Positions 9,126 to 16,783 of a DNA stretch of 64,000 nucleotides are shown here, in pieces. The stretch's first letter is position 1; each line of letters opens with the position of its first letter. Source of the DNA: Streptomyces sp. NBC_01264 (GTDB taxonomy: Bacteria > Actinomycetota > Actinomycetes > Streptomycetales > Streptomycetaceae). The notes beneath the pieces were generated by a model. That model made no database searches. It saw nothing but the letters and a program-made list of their open reading frames with translations, and had not been told where the DNA came from. A program made the translations under genes and the position numbers. Where the stretch lies: NCBI RefSeq assembly GCF_026340675.1, contig NZ_JAPEOX010000001.1:310001-374000 (forward strand), given 5' to 3'.

Positions 9126-10157
9126 ATGCCGCAGGACATCCACTTCCACCTCCCCTTCCCCACCTCGCTCAGCCCGGACCTGGTGGCCGCCCGGGAACGG
9201 AATCTCGCCTGGGTCCAGGAGGTGGGTCTCGTCGGAGAGGGGCGCTCGCTGGAGTGGTACGCCTCCTGGGACATGCCGTGTCTGGCCGCCGCCGGGTTCC
9301 CCTACGCCCAGGGCGCGGCGCTGGACCTGTGCGCGGACGCGATGGCGCTGTTCTTCGTCTTCGACGACCAGTTCGACGGCCCCCTGGGCCAGGCCCCGGC
9401 CCGGGCCGCGGCCGCATGCCAGAAGATGATCGACATCGTCCACGGGATCCACCCGGGGATGGGAGCGGATGCGTGCGCGCGGGCGTTCGCCGACATCTGG
9501 GCACGGTCGGTCGACGGCGCACATCCCGGCTGGGTGGCACGGTGCGCGCACGAGTGGGAGTACTACTTCGCCACCCAGGCCCACGAGGCCATAGGGCGCC
9601 TGCGCGGCACCCCTGCCGACAGGGAGACCTACCTCCAGGTGAGACGCGGCATCGCCGGCACCGACCTGCCGCTCTCCCTGGGCGAGAGGGCGGCCGGCGT
9701 CCACGTTCCCGCGGCGGCCTTTCACAGCCCGCAACCGCGCCTCATGCGCCAGGCCGCCACCGACGTCACGTTCATGTGCAACGACGTCTACTCCCTGGAA
9801 AAGGAGGAGGCCCGCGGCGACATGGACAACCTCGTCCTCGTCATCGAACACGAGCGTCGGTGCGGCCGTGAGGAAGCCATCGCCGAAGCCCGCGAGGAAG
9901 TCGGCCGGCGGGTGGTCCGGTTCGGGGAACTCGCCCTCCAGGTTTCCGGGCTGTGTGCGCAGCTCGGGCTGACCGGCCGGGAGACCGCGACCGTGGACAC
10001 GTACGTCGGGATCATGGGCGCGTGGATGAGCGGCTACCACGCCTGGCAGACCCGGACCCACCGTTACACCCACGCACCGCGCGTCCTCCCCCACACCGAC
10101 CCCGGCCACTTCGAACAAGTCCTCGGCGCCCAGGGCGGCATCACCCACCGTGTTTAG
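9126..10157 (+). CDS. Class I terpene synthase (sesquiterpene cyclase-like)
   Basis: A 343-residue soluble enzyme of the bacterial terpene cyclase fold. The metal-binding aspartate motif DDQFD lies at ~residue 83 within [11 protein letters not shown]. The NSE motif is present as NDVYSLEKE at ~219. A pyrophosphate-sensing Arg precedes it and a late RY-type pair occurs in THRYTHAP. Substrate (farnesyl versus geranyl diphosphate) and product cannot be read from the sequence; it is not obviously geosmin or 2-methylisoborneol synthase by length. ATG 9126 was chosen because GGAGGG sits seven bases upstream. No P450 or prenyltransferase lies beside it. Confidence 0.88.
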   Translation: MPQDIHFHLPFPTSLSPDLVAARERNLAWVQEVGLVGEGRSLEWYASWDMPCLAAAGFPYAQGAALDLCADAMALFFVFDDQFDGPLGQAPARAAAACQKMIDIVHGIHPGMGADACARAFADIWARSVDGAHPGWVARCAHEWEYYFATQAHEAIGRLRGTPADRETYLQVRRGIAGTDLPLSLGERAAGVHVPAAAFHSPQPRLMRQAATDVTFMCNDVYSLEKEEARGDMDNLVLVIEHERRCGREEAIAEAREEVGRRVVRFGELALQVSGLCAQLGLTGRETATVDTYVGIMGAWMSGYHAWQTRTHRYTHAPRVLPHTDPGHFEQVLGAQGGITHRV

Positions 10158-10220
10158 AATCTCTCATTCCGGTAACAAGAAGTAGCGACAGACAGTCAGA
10201 ACCCGACGGAAGGCAGGAAC

Positions 10221-10409
10221 ATGACCCTCGTTACCGTGCTCATCCTCGTCGCGGTCGCAGCCCTCGTCGCCCTACTGGCACTGGCCCCCAGCGCGCCCGT
10301 CCGGCGCAACCCCTTCCCCGGCCGACGCCACCGGGCCACCCACCGCCGCACGACCCCGCGGCCCGGCGGCCTTCCCCACCAGCGGGGACTCCACCACCAC
10401 ACCCGCTGA
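10221..10409 (+). CDS. Small one-helix membrane protein (possible)
   Basis: 62 residues: an N-terminal hydrophobic helix (VTVLILVAVAALVALLAL), then a very basic tail rich in Arg, His and Pro. GGAAGG sits eight bases before the ATG. It begins 63 bases after the terpene synthase on the same strand, so the two may be co-transcribed. The tail composition is close to what random GC-rich DNA would encode, so only the helix and RBS argue for a real gene. Confidence 0.4.
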   Translation: MTLVTVLILVAVAALVALLALAPSAPVRRNPFPGRRHRATHRRTTPRPGGLPHQRGLHHHTR

Positions 10410-10499
10410 CCACGGCTCCCGGGCGCGGCTCCCTCTCCGGCCCTGCGCCGGACGGCACCCGCCGCGCCCGGGAAGAAGCCGCGGCCCTGGGCGCCGCGG

Positions 10500-10832
10500 T
10501 CAGTGCGGGCGGGTGGAGTAGTAGCGTCGGCAGGCGCGGAGCATTCCCTCGTCGGAGAGGGTGAACACGTCGACGAAGTCCCTTTGCTGCGGTGCGAGTC
10601 GGCCCATCGCGACCACGCAGTCCCCCTCGGCGACGATCCGGGTGATGTGGTGCCGGCTGCCGTCGCCCCGGGGGGCCTCCAGGTCGGGTCCGAGGCTGCC
10701 TTCGTCCAGGAGGGACCCGTAGCCGTCGGCATCCCCGCTGTCGAGGTAGTGGTACGCGAGGCGGACGTGATCGACCCCGGAGTCGGTGATGACGGGGCTC
10801 GGCGGGATCCGCCTCGGGTGCCGGCTGGTCAT
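10500..10832 (-). CDS. SnoaL/NTF2-like protein
   Basis: A 110-residue protein with the pattern of the NTF2-like cone fold: HVRLAYHYLDSGDADGYGSLLDE near the start, then RIVAEGDCVVAMGRL and FVDVFTLSDEGML. Such proteins are cyclases, isomerases or simple binding proteins, and small ones often sit beside SARP regulators in antibiotic clusters. Catalytic residues cannot be assigned. ATG 10832 follows AAAGGACC. A candidate SARP-type direct repeat lies 73 bases upstream, so the gene may be controlled by the regulator next door. Confidence 0.7.
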   Translation of the reverse strand: MTSRHPRRIPPSPVITDSGVDHVRLAYHYLDSGDADGYGSLLDEGSLGPDLEAPRGDGSRHHITRIVAEGDCVVAMGRLAPQQRDFVDVFTLSDEGMLRACRRYYSTRPH

Positions 10833-10904
10833 GAAGGTCCTTTCGTACGGCCGCCTCCCCTCCGGGGGGGCGGGTACACCGTCCTCCACGTGCGCAACTC
10901 GGGG

Positions 10905-10922
10905 CTATCCCCGCCTTATCAC
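10905..10922 (-). promoter_or_regulatory. SARP-type direct heptamer repeat (candidate)
   Basis: Read on the minus strand the site is GTGATAA, four bases, GGGATAG: two related heptamers with an 11-base period, the spacing known for SARP DNA-binding sites. The same element occurs at 15040-15057. Both lie upstream of minus-strand genes that flank the SARP gene. Confidence 0.45.
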
Positions 10923-11125
10923 CGGAGTCGGGCCGGGGCGGATCCGCCGGGCAGCGATGGCCTGAACTGCACGATCCCGTTCATCGCCACGAAACCTCCA
11001 CACCATGGACAACCGCAGAGGTGTTCGGAAAGACTGGCCTCCGCTCCACCCGTCTTCCCTCCCGGCTCCACCGCATCGTCCATGCGCTGCGAGCGGGATC
11101 AGGCATGTCTCCAGCTGGGAGTCTC

Positions 11126-14100
11126 ATGACCGTTTCACCCGGCGGGGTTCCGCCAACCCCCGACTCAGCGGTGTTCCGGATCCTCGGACCGTTACAGGTG
11201 AACGGCGTCGGCGGCCCGGTGCGTGTGCCTCCGGGCCGGCAGGAAGTCATCCTGGCCGCGCTGTTGCTCGAGGCCAACCGCGTGGTGAGCACCGACTATC
11301 TCGTCGATCTGATCTGGGACGACGAACCCCCGGACACCGCCCGCACCCAGGTGCAGATCTGTGTGTCGCGACTGCGCAAGCTCTTCAGCACGGCGGCGAT
11401 CCCGGCCGCGATCACCACCCGGCCACCGGGGTACATCCTCAAGACGGAGGGCAACCTCGTCGACGCCGTGCTGTTCGCCCGCGCCGTCACCGAGGCGCGC
11501 ACGCTGGCCAAGCAGGGCGCGTTGGGAAGCGCCGCGGAACTCCTGCGCGCGGCGGGCGAGTTGTGGCAGGGCCACTGCCTCAGCGGGGTGTCGAGCGAGA
11601 CCCTTCGGAGCAAGGCCCTGCAGTTGGACGAGGAACGCCTCACGGTGACCGAGACCCGGATCGGGCTGGAACTGGAACTGGGGCGGCACCACCAGCTCGT
11701 CGGCGAGATCCAGCTGCTCGTACGGGTCCACCCGCTGCGGGAGCGGCTGCGCGGGCAGCTGATGCTCGCGCTGTACCGCTCGGGGCGGCAGGCGGAGGCC
11801 CTGGAGAGCTACCGGGTCGGGCGCGAGCTGCTGGTGGAGGAGCTCGGCCTCGAGCCGGGTTCCGAGCTGCGGGCACTGGAATCAGCCATTCTCGCCGGGG
11901 ACGTGGCGCCGCCGTCCCTGCCCGGGGTCGGTGGCTACGGCGGCGGAACTCCGGACTCCGGTGCGGGTCCCGGTGCCGGTCCGGGTCCCGGTGCCGGCGT
12001 GGATCCGGGTGCGGGCGCGGGCACCGGCTCGGGCACCGCTTCGGGGTCCGCGCTTCCTCCCGCGACAGCCCTGGCCACCGCGGTGGGCGATCCCTCCTCC
12101 CCGGCGCCGACCGTGCTTGCATCCGCCGCGCCCGGTGGCGTCGCGCACCGGGAAGAGATTCCTCGTCAACTCCCCTCGGACACCTCCGATTTCGTCGGGG
12201 ACGAGGCACAGATCGGCCGTATCGAGCGGACCCTGCGCGGTGAGGGCGGGCGGGCGGTCGGGCTCGTCGTGATCGTCGGCAAGCCCGGCACCGGCAAGTC
12301 CACGCTGGCGACGCACATTGCGCATCGCCTGAGCGAAGACGCCTTCCCCGACGGGCAGTTGTACTGCGACCTGCGCGGTACGGGCACCCCCGCGACCTCC
12401 TCCGAGGTACTCGGCCGGTTCCTGCGCGCCCTCGGCATCCCCGGTGCGGTGATCCCCGAGTCGCAGGACGAGCGTGCCGAGATGTACCGCACGCTCATGG
12501 CGTCGCGACGGGTGCTGGTGGTGCTCGACGACGCGGCGTCGGAAAGCCAGATCCGCCCGTTGCTGCCCGGAAGCCGCCACTGCGCCGTGCTCGTCACCAG
12601 CCGGGTCCGCCTGACCGGCCTGCCCGGATCGCACCGTGTCGAGCTCGATGTGATGAGCAACGAACACGCGCTGGAACTGCTCGTACGAGTGATCGGCGAG
12701 GACCGCGTGAGGCAGGAGAGGGTCGCCGCCGAAGCGCTGATCCGCACGGTGGGCGGACTCCCGCTGGCCCTGCGGATCGTCGCCGCCCGGCTGGCGGCCC
12801 GACCGCACTGGACACTTGCCTCGATGGTGCACCGCCTCGCCAACGAACGGCACCGCCTCGACGAACTGACCCACGGCGAGATGACGATGCGGGCGAGCCT
12901 CTCGCTCACGCACGACGGTCTGGCAGCGGCGGACCGCCGACTGCTGCGGCTGCTGAGCCTCGCGAAGGGTCCCACCCTTCCGGGATGGCTGGCCGGAGCG
13001 CTGCTGGACGATGCCCGCCCCTTCCCTTCCGACCTCCTCGAACCGCTCGTCGACGTACAGATGCTGGACGTCGTGGGGGTCGAGTCCACCGGCGGCTTCC
13101 GCTACCGCTTCCACGAGATCATCCGGGTCTTCGCGCGGGAGCAGCTCGCCGCGCACGACGAGCCGGCCTCGCAGACGGCGGCGCTCGGGCGGATGCTGGG
13201 CGGCTGGCTGTCCCTGGCCGAGCAGGCCCACCGGCGCATCTATGGCGGGGACTTCACCGTGCTCCACGGCAGCGCACCGCGCTGGGAGCCGCCCGAGCCG
13301 TGCGTGGAGGAACTGCTCGTCGATCCGCTGGAGTGGCTCGACAGCGAGCACGCGAACCTGGTCCAGGCCGTCGAACACGCGGCGGCGGCGCAGATGCACG
13401 AGCTCTGCTGGGACCTGGCGACGACGCTGACCACCCTTTTCGAGGGGCGGGGCTACTTCGACGACTGGGAACGCACCCATCAGCTCGCGCTGGAGGCCGT
13501 CCGGGCGGCGGGCAACAAGCGCGGTACCGCGGCCCTGCTCGGCTCGCTCGGCGTGCTGTACCTCGGACGCAGCCAGAAGGAGGAGTCCCTGGTGGCGCTG
13601 ACCTCGGCGCTCGGACTGTTCCAGGAGCTGGACGATGCCCACGGGCTGGCGCTGTGCCATCGCGACCTGGCCCTGCTGGAGCGGATGCGGGGCAACGAGG
13701 ACCGCGCGCTCTCCCTGTACGACCGGGCGCTGCGGGATTTCGACCAAGTCGGTGACGTGGTGGGCCGGGCCATCGTCCTGACGCAGAGCGCGCAGATCTG
13801 GATGGTGCGCGGGCAGCTCTCGGCCGCGCAGGACCGGCTGGACGAGGCACTCGGCATCTACCGTGCGGTGGGTTACACGGGCGGACAGGCCAGGACGCTG
13901 CGCAGGGCGGGACAGTTGTCGCAGGCCCGCGGCGAACACGAGCTCGCGGTGCGTACGTTCACCGAGGTGCTGGAGCTGTGCCGGGACTCCGGGGACGTGA
14001 TCGGCGAGGGGCACCTGCTGCGGGACCTGGGCCACGCGCACGCCGAGCTCGGCCGGGGTGAGGCCGCGCGGGGCTTCTACGCTCAGGCGTTGTCGGTCCG

Positions 14101-14440
14101 CGAACAGATCCTGGACCAGGGCGGGGCGGCGCTGGTGCGGCTGGACCTGGCGAGGCTGCTGATGGCGAACGGGGGCGCCGGTGAGCGCTCGCGTTCGCGG
14201 GAGCTGCTGGAGAGTTCGGTACGGGTCTTCCGCGATCGGCGGATGGACTCCGAGCTCGAGGAGGCGATGCGGCTGCTGGGTCCTGCCGCGCTGCCGGCCC
14301 TGTCGGCCGTGGTGCAGGCGGGGGGCCGGCTCATCGGCGGGCCCGTCGGTGGCGCTGCTCATGCGGACCCTGCGCTGGGAACGGCGCTGGGGTCGGGAGC
14401 TCCTCACGCACCGGCGAGCGGGGCCGCTGCCGGGGTCTGA
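11126..14440 (+). CDS. AfsR-like SARP regulator (wHTH-BTAD-NB-ARC-TPR)
   Basis: A 1104-residue multidomain activator. Residues ~20-110 are the OmpR-type winged helix (ILGPLQVNG ... TARTQVQICVSRLRKLF ... PPGYIL). Residues ~115-255 are the bacterial transcriptional activation domain (YRSGRQAEALESYRVGRELL). A flexible Gly/Pro/Ala linker follows, then an NB-ARC ATPase with Walker A GKPGTGKST (~385) and a DDAAS Walker B region. The C-terminal third is TPR (LGVLYLGRSQKEESLVAL and similar). AfsR relatives activate antibiotic promoters in response to nucleotide binding and phosphorylation. Start at ATG 11126, preceded by GGGAG; ATG 11105 is possible. Likely the pathway-specific activator of the cluster. 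Confidence 0.9.
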   Translation: MTVSPGGVPPTPDSAVFRILGPLQVNGVGGPVRVPPGRQEVILAALLLEANRVVSTDYLVDLIWDDEPPDTARTQVQICVSRLRKLFSTAAIPAAITTRPPGYILKTEGNLVDAVLFARAVTEARTLAKQGALGSAAELLRAAGELWQGHCLSGVSSETLRSKALQLDEERLTVTETRIGLELELGRHHQLVGEIQLLVRVHPLRERLRGQLMLALYRSGRQAEALESYRVGRELLVEELGLEPGSELRALESAILAGDVAPPSLPGVGGYGGGTPDSGAGPGAGPGPGAGVDPGAGAGTGSGTASGSALPPATALATAVGDPSSPAPTVLASAAPGGVAHREEIPRQLPSDTSDFVGDEAQIGRIERTLRGEGGRAVGLVVIVGKPGTGKSTLATHIAHRLSEDAFPDGQLYCDLRGTGTPATSSEVLGRFLRALGIPGAVIPESQDERAEMYRTLMASRRVLVVLDDAASESQIRPLLPGSRHCAVLVTSRVRLTGLPGSHRVELDVMSNEHALELLVRVIGEDRVRQERVAAEALIRTVGGLPLALRIVAARLAARPHWTLASMVHRLANERHRLDELTHGEMTMRASLSLTHDGLAAADRRLLRLLSLAKGPTLPGWLAGALLDDARPFPSDLLEPLVDVQMLDVVGVESTGGFRYRFHEIIRVFAREQLAAHDEPASQTAALGRMLGGWLSLAEQAHRRIYGGDFTVLHGSAPRWEPPEPCVEELLVDPLEWLDSEHANLVQAVEHAAAAQMHELCWDLATTLTTLFEGRGYFDDWERTHQLALEAVRAAGNKRGTAALLGSLGVLYLGRSQKEESLVALTSALGLFQELDDAHGLALCHRDLALLERMRGNEDRALSLYDRALRDFDQVGDVVGRAIVLTQSAQIWMVRGQLSAAQDRLDEALGIYRAVGYTGGQARTLRRAGQLSQARGEHELAVRTFTEVLELCRDSGDVIGEGHLLRDLGHAHAELGRGEAARGFYAQALSVREQILDQGGAALVRLDLARLLMANGGAGERSRSRELLESSVRVFRDRRMDSELEEAMRLLGPAALPALSAVVQAGGRLIGGPVGGAAHADPALGTALGSGAPHAPASGAAAGV

Positions 14441-14756
14441 CGCCACGGGTCGGGGCCGGGTGCGGGTGCCGGGGTCGGGGTCGGGGTCGGTGGCTGGGTG
14501 CCGGCGCCACGGTCGGGGGCCGGGGCAGGGGCCGGGGCCGGGTGCGGAGGCTGGGTGCCGGTGCCGGTGCCGGGGAGCCGCGTGAGGGATCCTCGTGCCG
14601 ATGCTGGTACGAGGGCTCGCGCCGAGGGCGGATGCAGGGGGCTCGCGCCGAGGGGCCGTTGCAGGAAGCTCGCACCGAGGGGCCGTTGCAGGAAGCTCGT
14701 GCCGCGTTGGGGTACGGGCCTCGTGTCGTTCGCTTCGGGGGCCGGTGGCGGGGGCG
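14441..14756. other. Low-complexity GC-rich intergenic stretch
   Basis: 316 bases without a credible gene. The left half is a degenerate run of GGTGCGGG/GGTCGGGG words that continues the Gly/Ala-coding style of the SARP linker. The right half holds the 27-base tandem repeat listed separately. Open frames here consist of Arg, Gly, Ala and Pro runs. Confidence 0.5.
14615..14700. repeat. 26/27-base tandem repeat, about 3.2 copies
   Basis: The unit starts GCTCGCGCCGAGGGGCCGTT and ends GCAGGAA. Copy 1 (14615-14640) is diverged, copies 2 (14641-14667) and 3 (14668-14694) differ at one base, and a short fourth copy follows. Not in a gene; probably arose by slippage. Confidence 0.7.
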
Positions 14757-14939
14757 TCAGTCCCACGGGTTGGTCTTCGTGGTGGTGCTCGGCGACGGGG
14801 TGGCCTGCGGGGCCGGGTTGCCGGCCGTGGTGGCGGGGGCGACCGGGCCGTCGGCCTGGGCGGCCTGGGCGCCGAACACGGCCGCGCCGGCGATGGCGAC
14901 GGTGACGAGGGCGGCGCGGAAGGCGGTGGCGAGCTTCAT
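14757..14939 (-). CDS. Small secreted peptide
   Basis: 60 residues with a clean Sec signal peptide (MKLATAFRAALVTVAIAG, then VFGAQAAQADG, cleavage after AQA). The mature part is short and Pro/Thr-rich and ends KTNPWD. A GAAGGGACC RBS lies upstream. Such tiny secreted proteins are often encoded beside AfsR/SARP genes, and AfsR of S. coelicolor controls the small gene afsS placed next to it; this protein differs from AfsS because it is exported. A SARP-type repeat lies 101 bases upstream, suggesting control by the neighbouring SARP. Confidence 0.7.
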   Translation of the reverse strand: MKLATAFRAALVTVAIAGAAVFGAQAAQADGPVAPATTAGNPAPQATPSPSTTTKTNPWD

Positions 14940-15039
14940 TTCGAGGTCCCTTCGTCGGTGCGCTCCGGTCTTCCGAGGCGCTTCCTTCGTTCTGGGACAG
15001 ACATTAGGAACCGCCGGAATCCCCGCACCGTCCCCGGTC

Positions 15040-15057
15040 CTATCCCCGCGCTATCAC
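15040..15057 (-). promoter_or_regulatory. SARP-type direct heptamer repeat (candidate)
   Basis: Minus strand: GTGATAG, four bases CGCG, GGGATAG, an 11-base period. It is nearly identical to the element at 10905-10922 and sits between the secreted-peptide gene and the divergent XRE/NB-ARC regulator. Confidence 0.5.
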
Positions 15058-15073
15058 GGGCTTCCCCCGCGCG

Positions 15074-15097
15074 GTGATAGCGCCCGCACGGTGATAG
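15074..15097 (+). promoter_or_regulatory. Two further GTGATAG heptamers
   Basis: GTGATAG occurs at 15074-15080 and 15091-15097 on the plus strand (17-base period). Together with the inverted copy at 15051-15057 this makes a cluster of the same word in the divergent promoter region upstream of the gene at 15226. Confidence 0.4.
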
Positions 15098-15225
15098 GAC
15101 GGCCTACCGGAGGCGGTACGTCCGGTGATGCCGGGGCGATAGCGCGCTGCCGACGATGGGAGTCAGGAACCGGGCCGTGTCACCCCAGGCCCCGTCGTTC
15201 CCCACCACCACCGCCGGGAGCGCAC

Positions 15226-16635
15226 ATGCACAGCACGGCCGTCGCCGCCGCAGTCCCCCTCGCACAGGAGGCCACCCGACTGGGAGTCCTGATCCGGGCC
15301 CACCGGCTGCGGATCGGGCTCACCCAGCAGGAGCTGGCCGATCTGTCCACCATCAGCGTCCGCGCCATCCGTGATCTGGAGCAGGGCAAGGCGAGAAGGC
15401 CCCGACCCGAAACCCTGCGCCTGATGGCGGACGCCCTGCGGCTGGGCCCGCGGGCCCGCGCTTCGCTCGAGGCGGCCGTCCAGCGGGGACGGGCGACCGG
15501 TGCGGGCTGGGAGCAGCCGCCCGCTCCGCCGACGGCCCTGCACCCGATGACAGGCAGGGAGGCGGAGCTCGCGGGGCTGGAGCGCGAGCTCTCCTCGGGC
15601 GCGGAGCGGCTGATCCACCTGGTGGGGCTGACCGGTGTGGGCAAGACCCGGCTGGCGCTGGCGGTGGCCGAGCGGCTGCACGCGGCCGGGATACCGGTGC
15701 TCTGGCACGCCTTCCCCGGTGCGGCGGCCGACCACCTGGGCTGCGCGGAGGGCGAGCTCGCGGCCCGGGTCGCGGTGGCGGTCGACGAGTTGCTCGCGCC
15801 GGCGAGCGGGGTGCGGCAGCCGGGGAGCGGCCCGGGTTCCGGTACCGCGGCCGGGGCTGCACCGAGTACACCGGGCGCGGTCGACTCACTGGCGGAACTG
15901 CTGGGAGAGCAGAGCGTGTTGCTGGTGCTCGACGGTGTTCCGGCCGGTACGGCCCGGTGCGACCGGCTGATGGGTCTGCTGCGCGCCTGCCCGGGGCTGC
16001 GGCTGCTGGTGACCTCGGACCAGCCGTGGGAGGTGCCCGGTGAGCGGATCTTCCTGCTGGCGCCACTGGAGGTGCCCGCCGCCGGGGTGGCGGACACGTC
16101 GGCACCCGCGGTCAGGGTGTTCCTCGACCATGTCCGTCGGGTGCGACCGGAGTTCGCGCCGACGGCGGCCGACGTGGAGCGGGCGGCATGGGTCTGCCGG
16201 CGGCTGGACGGGCATCCGGGAGCCCTGGCCGCGGCCGCCTCCTGGCTGGTCGTGTGCGATCTGCCCGCCCTGTGCGACAGCCTCGGCGAGGATCCGCTGG
16301 CCCTGCTCGACCACCTGGGCGGTCGCCCGGGGGCCGACGGGTTCCGCGGTGTGCTGCACCACCGGCTGGACCGGCTCTCGCCGGCCGTACGGGGCCTGCT
16401 CGAGGCTCTGTGCGACCGGGCCGGGGAGGAGTTCGAGCTGGCCGGGGTCACCGCCCTCACCGGCGGCGGCCTGGCGGAGACCGGGCGGCTGCTGCGCGAG
16501 CTGCTGCTCAGCGGTGTGGTGCGGGCCGCGCACGAGGGCGGCCCCTCCCGCTTCCGGGTGCTGGGGATGGTCCGGGCCGCCGCCACCACGCGTCCCCGTA
16601 CCGCCGCTGCCGCTGCCCCCGCCACTGCCGCCTGA
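15226..16635 (+). CDS. XRE-type HTH regulator with NB-ARC domain
   Basis: A 469-residue regulator. Residues ~15-75 form an XRE/Cro helix-turn-helix (LRIGLTQQELADLSTISVRAIRDLEQG). Residues ~105-330 form an NB-ARC-like ATPase with P-loop GLTGVGKTRLAL (~133) and a short Walker B region (LLVLDGVP). The C terminus is helical and ends in an Ala/Pro/Thr tail, without the long TPR array many relatives have. ATG 15226 has GGGAG upstream. It lies 148 bases before NRPS1 on the same strand and is probably a second cluster-situated regulator, possibly co-transcribed with the NRPS genes. Confidence 0.8.
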   Translation: MHSTAVAAAVPLAQEATRLGVLIRAHRLRIGLTQQELADLSTISVRAIRDLEQGKARRPRPETLRLMADALRLGPRARASLEAAVQRGRATGAGWEQPPAPPTALHPMTGREAELAGLERELSSGAERLIHLVGLTGVGKTRLALAVAERLHAAGIPVLWHAFPGAAADHLGCAEGELAARVAVAVDELLAPASGVRQPGSGPGSGTAAGAAPSTPGAVDSLAELLGEQSVLLVLDGVPAGTARCDRLMGLLRACPGLRLLVTSDQPWEVPGERIFLLAPLEVPAAGVADTSAPAVRVFLDHVRRVRPEFAPTAADVERAAWVCRRLDGHPGALAAAASWLVVCDLPALCDSLGEDPLALLDHLGGRPGADGFRGVLHHRLDRLSPAVRGLLEALCDRAGEEFELAGVTALTGGGLAETGRLLRELLLSGVVRAAHEGGPSRFRVLGMVRAAATTRPRTAAAAAPATAA

Positions 16636-16783
16636 ACTGCTGGCCGAGTGCCGGACCAACTGCCGCAGGCCCCGGGGGGCCGCCGGTTGGATGGCGTACG
16701 GCCGGACCGCACGGCAGAACCCGGACCGGCGTCCGGACCCCGCTCGACCGCCCGCCACGGAGACCATTTTGAGGAGCACCGGC

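Noticed and set aside
14441..14614. Short open frames with Gly/Ala/Arg repeats after the SARP gene
   Set aside because: They reflect low-complexity GGTGCGGG words, with no RBS and no conserved features.
16040..16783. Upstream extension of the NRPS1 frame
   Set aside because: It overlaps the XRE/NB-ARC regulator in another frame and is Arg/Ser/Pro-rich; ATG 16784 has a good RBS and starts just before the C domain.
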